64,000 nucleotides of DNA from Mactromeris polynyma (lineage: Eukaryota > Mollusca > Bivalvia > Venerida > Mactridae): NCBI GenBank assembly GCA_032209605.1, contig JASFXZ010000097.1:186001-250000 (forward strand), given 5' to 3'. The notes under the pieces are model-generated. The model worked only from the letters and a program-made list of their open reading frames with translations. It searched no databases and was not told the origin of the DNA. Shown piece after piece: positions 12,664-25,799 of the stretch (position 1 is its first letter; each line of letters opens with the position of its first letter). A program made the translations under genes and the position numbers.

Positions 12664-12917
12664 GTTGTCTCTCAGTTTCGTTCAGTTTCTTTCGGTTCGG
12701 TTACATAAATATATGAAATACATAAAACTCTCAATAACTGGTAACTTACTGTAAAGAAGGAACGTGAAATACCCACATTATAGATCATAAGTTCTTAAAT
12801 AAATAACGCCAATCAAAAAAAATTGAATGTTCATTTTTCTTTCTGCTAGATTAAATTGTGCTGTTCAATCCCACTGAGGGGCCTGCTAGTTTTTCCCCTG
12901 AGTTTTACCATAACAGT
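12664..12917. other. Non-coding spacer
   Basis: AT-rich sequence between the MITE and the tRNA-like array, with no recognisable feature. Confidence 0.5.
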
Positions 12918-12942
12918 GAAGTAAATCAAGGGGTAAAAGTGC

Positions 12943-13012
12943 ACCCAATGTGGGACTTGGATTCATAACCCCTAACACTAGTATGGCCCTCTACCCACTG
13001 AGCTAAAGGGGC
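12943..13012 (-). tRNA. tRNA-Thr(AGT)-like pseudogene, copy 1 (degenerate)
   Basis: The weakest of five copies. The box B equivalent has changed (GAATCC in place of GTTCGAGCC) and acceptor pairing is damaged. Not expected to be a working tRNA. Confidence 0.6.
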
Positions 13013-13129
13013 AGCCGTCTAAGCCCACACCACTACACTCAACCTCCCCCTTCCGGCATTTGAGGCTCAACCACCGTGAGCCGTCAAACACCACTGCCAC
13101 CATTGAAGTAAATCAAGGGGAAAAGGTGT

Positions 13130-13200
13130 GTCCAATGTGGGGCTCGAACCCACAACCCCCTAACACTAGTACAGTGCTCTACCGGCTGAGCTAACCAGGC
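13130..13200 (-). tRNA. tRNA-Thr(AGT)-like element, copy 2
   Basis: On the minus strand box A reads TTAGCTCAGCCGG and box B GGTTCGAGCCC, with normal spacing for a class I tRNA. The T-arm stem GTGGG/CCCAC is intact. The acceptor stem has mismatches, so this copy is probably not functional. Confidence 0.7.
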
Positions 13201-13314
13201 GGCTGTCTAAGCCCACACTACTACACTCCTCCCCCTTCCAGCATTTGAGGCTCAACCACTGTAGGCCATCAAACACCACTGCCACATTTGAAGTCAATCA
13301 AGGGGTAAAAGTGC

Positions 13315-13385
13315 GCCCAATGTGCGGCTCGAACCCACGACCCCCTAATACTAGTACGGCATTCTACCAACTGAGCTAATTGGGC
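13315..13385 (-). tRNA. tRNA-Thr(AGT)-like element, copy 3
   Basis: A seven-base-pair acceptor stem (GCCCAAT/ATTGGGC), a D arm (GCTC...GAAT, weakened) and box B GGTTCGAGCC are present. The anticodon loop CTAGTAT puts AGT at positions 34-36 after the invariant T33, reading as threonine. The T stem has a mismatch (GTGGG/CGCAC), so it may be a tRNA-derived repeat rather than a gene. Confidence 0.7.
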
Positions 13386-13498
13386 GGCCGTCTAAGCCTC
13401 TAAGCCCACACCACTATACTCCTCCCCATTCCGGCATTTGAGGCTCAACCCCCGTGGGCCGTCAAACACCACTTCCACCATTGAAGTAAATCAAGGGG

Positions 13499-14050
13499 AA
13501 CTACAATGCGTCCATAGGACACAGATGTCCCCACTTGCAGCCTTTGTCACAAAAGCAAATGCTATTATTCTGCTTATAGTTTGTGAATGGATATCAAAAT
13601 TACCAAGTGAACAACTATACTGATTATGGTGATAAGTCAAGGGCCATAACTTTGCACTTACTGGACACAGGCAAACACGAAACCCCAGGTACACAACTAT
13701 ACAGGTTGGTAAACATTCCTGTACAGTTTGGTGAGTGTAGCTCAGATATACTGTTGGAGATATGCGCGAAACAATATTGCATACTCTGTAGGCTATATTT
13801 TAACTAAGTGAAGGGCCATAACTTTGCACTTACTGGGCACAGCCAAACATAAAACCCTATGTGCACAACTACACATGCTGGTGAACATTCCTGCACAGTT
13901 TAATGACTCTGGCTCATATTGTTTTAGAGATATGAGTGACTAAAGATTTTGTGACGGATGGAAGGATGGACGGACGGATGAACGGACGGATGGAGGGACA
14001 GACAGACAATGGCAAATGTATATGCCCATCCTTTTCAGAGTGGGGGCATA
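13499..14050. repeat. Nested repeat: two 172-bp units plus a GACGGATG-type tail
   Basis: The phrase 'gggccataactttgcactta' is at 13641 and 13813, 172 bases apart. Each unit ends with 'cctg.acagttt..tga' and a 'ggagatatg' phrase, and the block finishes with a degenerate 'gacggatggaaggatggacg' run. It sits inside unit 4 of the tRNA-like array, so it arrived after that array formed. Confidence 0.85.
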
Positions 14051-14058
14051 AAAAGTGC

Positions 14059-14129
14059 GCCCAATGTGGGGTTCGAACCCATGACCCCCTAACACTAGTA
14101 CGACGCTCTACCTACTGAGCTAACTGGGC
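14059..14129 (-). tRNA. tRNA-Thr(AGT)-like element, copy 4
   Basis: The acceptor GCCCAGT/ATTGGGC pairs with one G-T wobble. Box A is TTAGCTCAGTAGG and box B GGTTCGAACCC. The anticodon loop is CTAGTGT (AGT). The anticodon stem has a mismatch. This is the best preserved of the five copies together with copy 3. Confidence 0.7.
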
Positions 14130-14243
14130 GGCCTTCTAAGCCCACACCACTACACTCCTCCCCATTCCGGCACTTGAGGCTCAACCACCTTTGGCTGTCA
14201 AACACCACTGCCACCAGTGAAGTAAATCAAGGGGAAAAAGTAT

Positions 14244-14320
14244 GCCCAATGTGGGGCTCGAACCAACGACCCCCTAACACTAGTACGGCGTTCGCGTTCT
14301 ACCGACTGAGCTAACCGGGC
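14244..14320 (-). tRNA. tRNA-Thr(AGT)-like element, copy 5 (6-base insertion)
   Basis: Intact box A (TTAGCTCAGTCGG) and near-consensus box B (GGTTCGAGCCC). It carries an extra 'gcgaac' after the D arm, giving 77 bases, and a broken T stem (GTTGG/CCCAC). Likely a pseudogene. Confidence 0.65.
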
Positions 14321-14340
14321 GGCGGTATAACCCCACACCA

Positions 14341-17300
14341 CTACAACAGCACCAAATACAACAATAAAATGATATTCATATTCTATGTCTAAAATGTTAC
14401 AATATAAGGCAATATATTCCCTGACGAATTCGCACAAAAACATATTAATTATATGTATACCTAATCAGCATATGCAGACCACCAAATTTCTTGACTCGGT
14501 CCCAGAAAATGGACACTTTCCTATCTGGGACCATTACCGTCCAGAATATAACACAGCGAATGAGCACATAAAACACATATATCCTAAATAAAACATAATT
14601 CCATCCAAAGTATGTCCAACTTCGTCCATTTAATCCAGTCGTAAACATCGTAAAACACATGCAAAATGTCCATCCGCCATGAAATAGGGCACATGTTTCC
14701 ACAACACATAACAGTCAGCTACACAAATCCGTGATTTTAAAGTCACATATTATGTTGACCCTAGAATCTAACGTTACGAAAAGTGTTCGAGTTTTTCCGC
14801 TAGTATTCGACAAAGATAATTATTACACAAACTGTCTACACACCGAGCTTCTCGTGCATTTCCGTCGCACGGTATGAAAACACGCCCGAGGGATTAATTC
14901 TTTAAACGGACCGCCTGAAAAGGTCTCCGATATACTGTGTGTACAATTACGCCAGACATATAGTCATTGGCCCGCGGTGTTGTAACATCATTAAATCTAT
15001 CACCCTTGATGCCTACTCATGATTTTTACGAGAATATTTAATAGGGGTGGTTTCAGCCGTGTACTACACGGTTTCAACACATACTACGCACATATTTTTT
15101 TAAATATCTGGCACCCATCACTGTTATCTTTTTGTTATATATAGTTTCCTTTTCAACTCGACCACCTCCGATAAGCAAGACATAAAACAACATACATTTC
15201 AAATTACTGTTTAATTTGTGATTTATGTGTAACACTTGGGCAACCGACTACATTGTGAGTGACCGAGTAACGTTGTCAAAATACATCATAGTTAGAAACA
15301 TAATTCATGAACAAGTATGACTGTTTAAAACCTCGTAATATACGACTGCATGAAGTAATATTTCATAATTAACTTTAAAGAAAAAACAAGTATTAATGTG
15401 TCGGTTGCCCAAAGCTGAATGACTTTCAAACCTAAACGCTTACATGAAAATCTCGTGCACAAGCACCTGCTTGCGACACCTATCGGAAATATTCTAAGGG
15501 AAATAAATTATCTCCTAATTCATTACATTCAAACGGAGAAAATTACATGAAATGTACTTTTGTATAACAATTTAATTGTTTATAAGACATATCTCTTGAC
15601 TGGATATTAGTTAGTCTGTGGAAATATAACGAAGTTAAAATACTAATATTACATCCAAATTAAACTGAAACATTCCTTTCTTATAATATTTCTTAATATT
15701 CGTCTAAGAGGAGAAACAAGAACTCGTCAGTCAACCAATACAATATACTTTTTCATAATGTTAGTTAATGGAAAATGATCATATCATTTATATCCTCCTT
15801 CATACATGTTCGTACATATACTCACTTCTTAACAACTGCATTTGTCACTTAATTATATGCCATACACCTTTCAGATAGCTTTTGCTTTTCTTGGAACATT
15901 CTTGATTTTACAGACGTGAATGGTCGTCGATGTAATTCATGGCAATAAGACGAGCTTATCATACAGCTATAAACACAAATATAATTGACTAAGAAGCCAG
16001 TAACTAATCATTCAAAGCACATTAAACACAATTAAGTATATAATAACACATGTAGAGTTAGGTGGGGCAAAGTGCCCATACGAGGTAAAGGCCTACTCGT
16101 AAAAATTCTGACATATTCCGCGCGATATTCTTTTTGTGACGTCTTACGCAGATGTGAATACCGCGAACAATTTTAATATCTTCAAATATAAGTTTTTAAT
16201 TCTCATTTTAATAATTTTACACTATTTTGTGTTAACGCTGATTTGTTGATATTTTAGTATTGCCTCGATTTTGGCATTCGTGCGTTTGTTTGACGGTTAT
16301 AATTTATGATTAGTTGTGTCTTATCCAATGTAATATACACTACTTTGAAACAATAATCACTTGTAAGAGATAGATAATTAACCTTCGTATGTATACATAA
16401 CTCAGTGATCATTATAGTTTGCTACCTTGCATAAATATAATAAATAGTTGACTTAGCAATATCAACGTTGACACGTTAGGACAAATATGACGCCAGAATT
16501 GCAGATGAATGGCAAACCAATCTGCCAATGTAAGATAATGAACCTGAATGGCAAGGCCGGTATAAAATCTCGAGGCTCTCAAAAGTTGTATGCTTAATGT
16601 GAAGGTAAGATCTAAAGAGACGATCATCTTTAAAATATGGACTATTATTGTGATCTTTGGATATGTGATACAACCGTCAAAACGTGGAAATAATGGTCAT
16701 CCATTTTTGTGTGTTATCCTTTGTGTAGATGTACTCTGGCATGTTTTATTTTTTTCTAATGTTAAATGCCATCATTGTTCATTATAAAAGTTATTCCGAA
16801 ATAAATCTAAATCTAAACCATATAGCGATTTGTAGCCTTGGAACTGAAAGCTATGTCACAATGATAAGTACGGAATAAATAGAGAAATGGAAGATTGCTT
16901 AATAAAAATCAAACTGGCCAACTTAATTAATGTTTGTTGTCCATTCTACGACAGACATGTTTCTGAAAGGTAAGCAGCCTTCTCATAATCTTTGGTTTGA
17001 ATCAAGTTCTTTCCCCTAATTAATGCATTATCTATGATGCCTTTTGTAATTATGGATCGCAAAAACTACATAAACTGAGCTCTTCAAATATTTGAGTTGA
17101 TGTAGATTTGGCATATGTAATAAGAACTATTAATGCAGTCAGTATTCAGACAGACTGTAATCTGTTGGGTATGTTACTGAAATATATGTCTAGACACTTC
17201 TTTCCATGGTTCATTGACTCCCGTTTCCAATATGAGAGATGCCATATGTACAGAAACGCGAAACAACCGAAACATCATATCTAATTCATATACTTCTATT

Positions 17301-17660
17301 ATTGCCTTTGTTGGAATAAATATTTGTCGTAATGATATTCCGACATTTGATTAAGCACACACACAAGTAAAATGTTGATTTCGTTACAAACAATATGTAA
17401 TACCAAATTCGGCAGATAACAACGTTGTAAAGAAAGCGTATAAGATACATTACATTGTAATACGAGCGTACAATTCTCAAAAAGAGACAATCCTGTCGTT
17501 CCAAAACAGCTACGCGTATTGTATTAACCCTATTTAAAGAACCAGTTCATAGTCTTAAATAGTTTATTGATGGATGAAGCCAAGAAATGAAAAATAGATA
17601 AGATGAGAACTGACATATGAAATACTTGAAACACGACGATAGTCACAAAACACGAAGAGT
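14341..17660. other. Long stretch with no recognised gene
   Basis: No convincing coding frame, RNA or repeat. Between about 14780 and 15000 CpG is locally more frequent ('tccgtcgcacgg', 'ggcccgcggtg'), which could mark a promoter, but no adjoining exon was recognised. The minus-strand frame at 14445-14702 (85 codons) matches nothing I know. Confidence 0.45.
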
Positions 17661-17665
17661 AAAAA

Positions 17666-18770
17666 ATGGCTGAAGCTAATAGCGATTTTCGCGAGGAGCA
17701 AAGGGCGTATTGCAAAATACGTGGATTGCTTGGCTTGAGCGCTTTAGATATTCAATCTGATTTAGTCAAGGTATATGGAGAAAGTGCTCTTCCATATCGC
17801 ACAGTTGCCCGGTGGGTTTCTCTCTTTAAAGATGGCAGATCTAACATTAAAGATGAAGCCCGTCCAGGGCGCCCAGAATCTGCAGTGTCTGACAAAGACA
17901 TCTGCACTGTAAAAGATAAAATAGAAACTGATGCCAGATGTACTGTTGGACAGATCGGGGAGATATCGGGTCTCAATTCGTCACGGGTTTTCTTGATTTT
18001 AAAGGAAACGTTAAACCTACACAAGGTTTGTGCGCGCTGGATACCGCACTTGCTCACCCCTGAGCAGAAGAGGGAGCGGGTAGAGAAAGCTTCGGCTCTT
18101 CTCACTATGTTTAGAAATAAAGACCCTTGGCGCCTCAAAGAAATTGTAACAGGTGATGAAACATGGCTGTACTTTTTTGAGCCTGCCACTAAAGAAAATA
18201 ACAAAATGTGGATATGTGAAAATAATCAACGGCCTGTAATTGCACGGCGAAGTAGAAGTGTCAGGCGCGTTATGTATGCCCTATTTTTCGATTCCGATGG
18301 AATTGTGGCCCAAATCCCAATCCCTGAACGCAGAAGTGTTACAGGTATATTATACAAAGAAAATATACTACCGGCTGTTGTTAACCATTACACAACAAAG
18401 CGCCCACGGACAGGGGTCCGCGGCATCAAGTTGCTACATGACAATGCACCAGCCCATCGTTCAGCCGTAGTACAAGATTATCTGAAGGAGCATCATATTC
18501 ATGTTTTATCACACCCTCCATATAGCCCAGATCTCTCTCCCTGTGAATTTTGGTTGAACCCATATATTAAATCATGCTTGCGAGGGCGCCGCTTTGAAAC
18601 GCGCAGCGCCGTAGGCAGCGCGTTTATCAGTGTATAAACAGTATACCCAAAGAACCCTTTAAAGGTGCATTTTCTGAGTGGCTAATTCGACTTGAAAAGT
18701 GTGTACAGTCGCAGGGAGAGTACTTTGAAGTCTCAAATAGTCATTTATGGGTTAATGATAGGGGTTTGAA
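17666..18770 (+). pseudogene. Mariner-family transposase, nearly complete, C-terminal frameshift
   Basis: An ATG at 17666 opens 323 codons with the order of a mariner transposase. An N-terminal helix-turn-helix pair (about residues 15-120, with RTVARWVSLFKDGR) is followed by the linker ARPGRP and KVCARWIPHLLTPEQK at about 120-135. The catalytic signatures are GDETWLYFF, LLHDNAPAH and HPPYSPDLSPCEFW. The third catalytic position, usually Asp in mariners (D,D34D), is Glu here with the same 34-residue spacing. At about 18610-18625 the frame slips by one base. The expected C-terminal tail continues in another frame for some 40 codons (CINSIPKEPFKGAFSEW), so the last part is lost and the copy is probably inactive. 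Family normal length is about 345 residues. Confidence 0.93.
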
Positions 18771-18782
18771 TAACCCGCCGCT

Positions 18783-18812
18783 GTTGCCATTACTTATCAA
18801 ATGCCCCTCGTA
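18783..18812 (-). mobile_element. Candidate 3' terminal inverted repeat of the mariner element
   Basis: Read inward from the outer edge, the sequence begins TACGAGGGGCATTTGATAAG, the style of a mariner end bounded by TA, about 150 bases after the transposase. The matching 5' end was not found within 400 bases upstream of the ATG, so the left end is lost or diverged. Confidence 0.5.
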
Positions 18813-19566
18813 TATAGTGTTCCCTTATCTACTTATTCTTTCCCTTCTCTTTCCAATCAATCAGATCATCTTTCAGAGGGAGCTACATAATTGATTTTTA
18901 ATGCATCATAATATTTATTGATTTTTTTTCAATCTGTAGATTAATGGCACGAAATAAATATAAAATATTATGCCAGGTTTCTACGCCATATATGTTGAAA
19001 ATTTCAGCAATATCAGACTAATATTGACCAAGACACGGTCTCATTTATACCTGCACACTTATAAGTTATGTTATAAGTATATACTTAGATATCTTACATT
19101 TAATTTATTTAGCAGAATAATCGGCATTCAATACAAAACGGCAAGCATCCATCTGCTGAAAACAGAAACATAAATAACGCATCAGTTAAGAGTAATTAAC
19201 TATCAGAAATCAGTTCATTTCCCTCGACCCTTTTCTTCACAAAGTTGCACAATACATTCATTTTTTTGTAAAGAGGAAATTATTGCTTGCAGTCGCTAGG
19301 ACCCATGAATAGAAAGGATTAATACATTTGCAAATTGCTATCATTGTCAAACAAGTGCGGATACAAACCCGACGTGTTCCATTTCATAAAGTGATTAATC
19401 ATCCGTTAATACGTCAAATATGTGAAATCACAATGTATGATAATGATCTCCCGGGAATTGTTGAAATTTAATCATTCTGATCCGTCTAGCCAAATAATGA
19501 TAGTCAGTGTTATTCAATATTAAACATAACATATAGTTTATTGGCATACAATATTACATAATATAT
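18813..19566. other. AT-rich non-coding spacer
   Basis: No feature recognised between the mariner relic and the satellite. The frame at 18970-19173 is not similar to anything recognised. Confidence 0.5.
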
Positions 19567-22500
19567 ACCTAACTTAGTTGTTCTGAGTCTCTCAGAATGA
19601 ATATGGGCATTTTTGTATGACAGATGTGAATAAAACCCAAAGAAATTCAGTTTATCCGATTATTTCGACAGACATATTAAACCCTAAAATCATTATTTAT
19701 TGTCCAATGTTGATCAAACATGCATATAATTAAAGGATTTTCATATTAAAATGCACATAGATACCTCACTTAGTTGTTCTGAGTCTCTCAGAATGAATAT
19801 GGGCATTTTTGTATGACAGATTTCAATAAAACCCAAAGAATTAAATTCAGTTTATCCAGTTATTTCAACAGACATTATTAACCCCTAAAATCATTATTTA
19901 TTGTCCAATATTAATCAAACATGCATATAATTAAAGGAATTTCATAGTGCAATGCATATAGATACCTAACTTAGTTGTTCTGAGTCTCTCAGAATGAATA
20001 TGGGCATTTTTGTATGACAGATGTCAATAAAAACCAAAGAAATTCAGTTTATCCAGTTATTTTGGCAGACATATTAACCCCTAAAATCATTATTTATTGT
20101 CCAATATTGATCAAACATGCATATAATTAAAGGAATTTCATAGTACAATGCACATAGATACCTAACTTATTTGTTCTGAGTCTCTCAGAATGAATATGGG
20201 CATTTTTGTATGGCAGATGTCAATAAAACCCAAAGAAATTCAGTTTATCCAGTTATTTCGACAGACATATTAAACCCTAAAATCATTATTTATTGTCCAA
20301 TACTGATCAAACATGCATATAATTGAAGGACTTTCATATAACAATGCACATAGATACCTAACTTAGTTGTTCTGAGTCTCTCAGAATGAATATGGGCATT
20401 TTTGTATGACAGATGTCAATAAAAACCAAAGAAATTCAGTTTATCCAGTTATTTCCACAGACATATTATAACCCCTAAAATCATTATTTATTGTCTAATA
20501 TTGATCAAAAGCATATAATTAAAGGAATTTCATAGTACAATGCACATAGATACCTAACTTAGTTGTCCTGAGTCTCTCAGAATGAATATTGGCATTTTTG
20601 TATGACAGATGTCAATAAAACCCAAAGAAATTCAGTTTATCCAGTTATTTCAACAGACATTATTAACCCCTAAAATCATTATTTATTGTCCAATATTGAT
20701 CAAACATGCATATAATTAAAGGATTTTCATAGCACAATGCACATAGATACCTAGCTGAGTTGTCCTGAGTCTCTCAGAATGAATATGGGCATTTTTGTAT
20801 GACAGATTTCAATAAAAACCAAAGAAATTCAGTTTATCCAGTTATTTCGACAGACATTTTAAACCCTAAAATCATTATTTATTGTCCAATGTTGATCAAA
20901 CATGCATATAATTAAAGGAATTTCATAGTACAATGCACATAGATACCTAACTTAGTTGTCCTGAGTCTCTCAGAATGAATATTGGCATTTTTGTATGACA
21001 GATGTCAATAAAAACCAAAGAAATTCAGTTTATCCAGTCATTTCAACAGACATATTAACCCCTAAAATCATTATTTATTGTCCAATATTGATCAAACATG
21101 CATATAATTAAAGGAATTTCATAGTACAATGCACATAGATACCTAACTTATTTGTTCTGAGTCTCTCAGAATGAATATGGGCATTTTTGTATGGCAGATG
21201 TCAATAAAACCCAAAGAAATTCAGTTTATCCAGTTTTTTCAACAGACATATTAACCCCTAAAATCATTATGTATTGTCCAATATTGATCAAACATGCATA
21301 TAATTAAAGGAATTTCATAGTTCAATGCACATAGATACCTAATTTATTTGTTCTGAGTCTCTCAGAATGAATATGGGCATTTTTGCATGACAGATTTCAA
21401 TAAAAACCAAAGAAATTCAGTTGATCCAGTTATTTCAACAGACATATTAACCCCTAAAATCATTATTTATTGTCTAATATTGATCAAACATGCATATAAT
21501 TAAAGGAATTTCATAGTACAATGCACATAGATACCTAACTTAGTTGTTCTGAGTCTCTCAGAATGAATATGGGCATTTTTGTATGGCAGATGTCAATAAA
21601 ACCCAAAGAAATTCAGTTTATCCAGTTATTTCGACAGACATATTAAACCCTAAAATCATTATTTATTGTCCAATACTGATCAAACATGCATATAATTGAA
21701 GGACTTTCATATAACAATGCACATAGATACCTAACTTAGTTGTTCTGAGTCTCTCAGAATGAATATGGGCATTTTTGTATGACAGATGTCAATAAAAACC
21801 AAAGAAATTCAGTTTATCCAGTTATTTCGACAGACATATTATAACCCCTAAAATCATTATTTATTGTCTAATATTGATCAAAAGCATATAATTAAAGGAA
21901 TTTCATAGTACAATGCACATAGATACCTAACTTAGTTGTCCTGAGTCTCTCAGAATGAATATTGGCATTTTTGTATGACAGATGTCAATAAAACCCAAAG
22001 AAATTCAGTTTATCCAGTTATTTCAACAGACATTATTAACCCCTAAAATCATTATTTATTGTCCAATATTGATCAAACATGCATATAATTAAAGGATTTT
22101 CATAGCACAATGCACATAGATACCTAGCTGAGTTGTCCTGAGTCTCTCAGAATGAATATGGGCATTTTTGTATGACAGATTTCAATAAAAACCAAAGAAA
22201 TTCAGTTTATCCAGTTATTTCGACAGACATATTAACCCCTAAAATCATTATTTATTGTCTAATATTGATCAAAAGCATATAATTAAAGGAATTTCATAGT
22301 ACAATGCACATAGATACCTAACTTAGTTGTCCTGAGTCTCTCAGAATGAATATGGGCATTTTTGTATGACAGATGTCAATAAAACCCAAAGAAATTCAGT
22401 TTATCCAGTTATTTCAACAGACATTATTAACCCCTAAAATCATTATTTATTTCCAATACTGATCAAACATGCATATAATTGAAGGACTTTCATATAACAA

Positions 22501-25500
22501 TGCACATAGATACCTAACTTAGTTGTCCTGAGTCTCTCAGAATGAATATGGGCATTTTTGTATGACAGATTTCAATAAAAAACAAAGAATTTCAGTTTAT
22601 CCAGTTATTTCGACAGACATATTAACCCCTAAAATCATTATTTATTGTCTAATATTGATCAAAAGCATATAATTAAAGGAATTTCATAGTACAATGCACA
22701 TAGATACCTAACTTATTTGTTCTGAGTCTCTCAGAATGAATATGGGCATTTTTGTATGACAGATTTCAATAAAAACCAAAGAAATTCAGTTTATCCAGTT
22801 ATTTCAACAGACATATTAACCCCTAAAATCATTATTTATTGTCTAATATTGATCAAACATGCATATTATTAAAGGAATTTCATAGTACAATGGACATAGA
22901 TACCTAACTTAGTTGTCCTGAGTCTCTCAGAATAAATATGGGCATTTTTGTATGACAGATTTCAATAAAAACCAAAGAAATTCAGTTTATCCAGTTATTT
23001 CAACAGACTTATTAACCCCTAAAATCATTATTTATTGTCCAATATTGATCAAATATGCATATAATTAAAGGAATTTCATAGTGCAATGCACATAGATACC
23101 TAACTTATTTGTTCTGAGTCTCTCAGAATGAATATGGGCATTTTTGTATGGCAGATATCAATAAAACCCAAAGAAATTCAGTTTATCCAGTTATTTCGAC
23201 AGACATTTTAAACCCTAAAATCATTATTTATTGTCCAATGTTGATCAAACATGCATATAATTAAAGGACTTTTATATAGCAATCCACATAGATACCTAAC
23301 TTAGTTGTTCTGAGTCTCTCAGAATGAATATGGGCATTTTTGTATGACAGATGTCAATAAAACCCAAAGAAATTCAGTTTATCCAGTCATTTCAACAGAC
23401 ATATTAACCCCTAAAATCATTATTTATTGTCCAATATTGATCAAACATGCATATAATTAAAGGAATTTCATAGTACAATGCACATAGATACCTAACTAAG
23501 TTGTTCTGAGTCTCTCAGAATGAATATGGGCATTTTTGTGTGACAGAGTTCAATAAAAACCAAAGAAATTCAGTTTATCCAGTTATTTCAACAGACATAT
23601 TAACCCCTAAAATCATTATTTATTGTCTAATATTGATCAAAAGCATATAATTAAAGGAATTTCATAGTACAATGCACATAGATACCTAACTTATTTGTTC
23701 TGAGTCTCTCAGAATGAATATTGGCATTTTTGCATGACAGATTTCAATAAAAACCAAAGAAATTCAGTTGATCCAGTTATTTCAACAGACATATTAACCC
23801 CTTAAATCATTATTTATTGTCTAATATTGATCAAACATGCATATTATTAAAGGAATTTCATAGTACAATGGACATAGATACCTAACTTAGTTGTCCTGAG
23901 TCTCTCAGAATAAATATGGGCATTTTTGTATGACAGATTTCAATAAAAACCAAAGAAATTCAGTTTATCCAGTTATTTCAACAGACATATTAACCCCTAA
24001 AATCATTATTTATTGTTCAATATTGATCAAATATGCATATAATTAAAGGAATTGCATAGTATAATGCACATAGATACCTAACTTAGTTGCTCTGAGTCTC
24101 TCAGAATGAATATGGGCATTTTTGTATGACAGATGTCAATAAAAACCAAAGAAATTCAGTTTATCCAGTTATTTCGACAGACATATTATAACCCCTAAAA
24201 TCATTATTTATTGTCCAATATTGATCAAATATGCATATAATTAAAGGAATTTCATAGTGCAATGCACATAGATACCTAACTTATTTGTTCTGAGTCTCTC
24301 AGAATGAATATGGGCATTTTTGTATGGCAGATATCAATAAAACCCAAAGAAATTCAGTTTATCCAGTTATTTCGACAGACATTTTAAGCCCTAAAATCAT
24401 TATTTATTGTCCAATGTTGATCAAACATGCATATAATTAAAGGACTTTCATATAGCAATGCACATAGATACATAGCTTAGTTGTTCTGAGTCTCTCAGAA
24501 TGAATATGGGCATTTTTGTGTGACAGAGTTCAATAAAAACCAAAGAAATTCAGTTTATCCAGTTATTTCGACAGACATATTAACCCCTAAAATCATTATT
24601 TATTGTCTAATATTGATCAAAAGCATATAATTAAAGGAATTTCATAGTACAATGCACATAGATACCTAACTTATTTGTTCTGAGTCTCTCAGAATGAATA
24701 TGGGCATTTTTGCATGACAGATTTCAATAAAAACCAAAGAAATTCAGTTGATCCAGTTATTTCAACAGACATATTATAACCCCTAAAATCATTATTTATT
24801 GTCTAATATTGATCAAAAGCATATAATTAAAGGAATTTCATAGTACAATGCACATAGATACCTAACTTAGTTGTTCTGAGTCTCTCAGAATGAATATGGG
24901 CATTTTTGTATGACAGATGTCAATAAAACCCAAAGAAATTCAGTTTATCCAGTTATTTCAACAGACATATTAACCCCTAAAATCATTATTTATTGTCCAA
25001 TATTGATCAAACATGCATATAATTAAAGGAATTTCATAGTACAATGCACATAGATACCTAACTAAGTTGTTCTGAGTCTTTCAGAATGAATATGGGCATT
25101 TTTGTGTGACAGAGTTCAATAAAAACCAAAGAAATTCAGTTTATCCAGTTATTTCGACAGACATATTAACCCCTAAAATCATTATTTATTGTCTAATATT
25201 GATCAAAAGCATATAATTAAAGGAATTTCATAGTACAATGCACATAGATACCTAACTTATTTGTTCTGAGTCTCTCAGAATGAATATGGGCATTTTTGTA
25301 TGACAGATGTCAATAAAAATCAAAGAAATTCAGTTTATCCAGTTATTTCGACAGACATATTATAACCCCTAAAATCATTATTTATTGTCTAATATTGATC
25401 AAAAGCATATAATTAAAGGAATTTCATAGTACAATGCACACAGATACCTAACTTAGTTGTCCTGAGTCTCTCAGAATGAATATGGGCATTTTTGTATGAC

Positions 25501-25799
25501 AGATGTCAATAAAAACCAAAGAAATTCAGTTTATCCAGTTATTTTGGCAGACATATTAACCCCTAAAATCATTATTTATTGTCCAATATTGATCAAACAT
25601 GCATATAATTAAAGGAATTTCATAGTACAATGCACATAGATACCTAACTTATTTGTTCTGAGTCTCTCAGAATGAATATGGGCATTTTTGTATGACAGAT
25701 GTCAATAAAAACCAAAGAAATTCAGTTTATCCAGTTATTTTGGCTGACATATTAACCCCTAAAATCATTATTTATTGTCCAATATTGATCAAACATGCA

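Larger units (their letters stand above)
12918..14340. repeat. Tandem array of about 186-bp tRNA-like units, five copies, one interrupted
   Basis: Units start with 'gaagtaaatcaagggg' at 12918, 13105, 13290 (variant), 13483 and 14219. Each has a minus-strand tRNA-like head followed by 'taagcccacaccactacact' and 'cggcatttgaggctcaacca'. The fourth unit is split by about 550 bases of another repeat (13499-14050), and without it the spacing is again 186. The structure is that of a tRNA-derived repeat, either a SINE that became tandem or an amplified tRNA pseudogene. Confidence 0.9.

Noticed and set aside
12943..14320. Functional threonine tRNA gene cluster
   Set aside because: Each copy has stem mismatches or insertions and carries the same long non-tRNA tail; a tRNA-derived repeat fits better.
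14445..14702. 85-codon aromatic-rich minus frame as a gene
   Set aside because: No family resemblance and no supporting splice or promoter signal.
17325..17360. Left terminal repeat of the mariner element ('acatttgattaag')
   Set aside because: Only about 11 bases agree with the right end and agreement stops abruptly; the distance and lack of a TA boundary make it a chance match.
18240..18470. Second coding frame overlapping the mariner transposase, and minus frames at 17752-18229
   Set aside because: Shadows of the real transposase frame.
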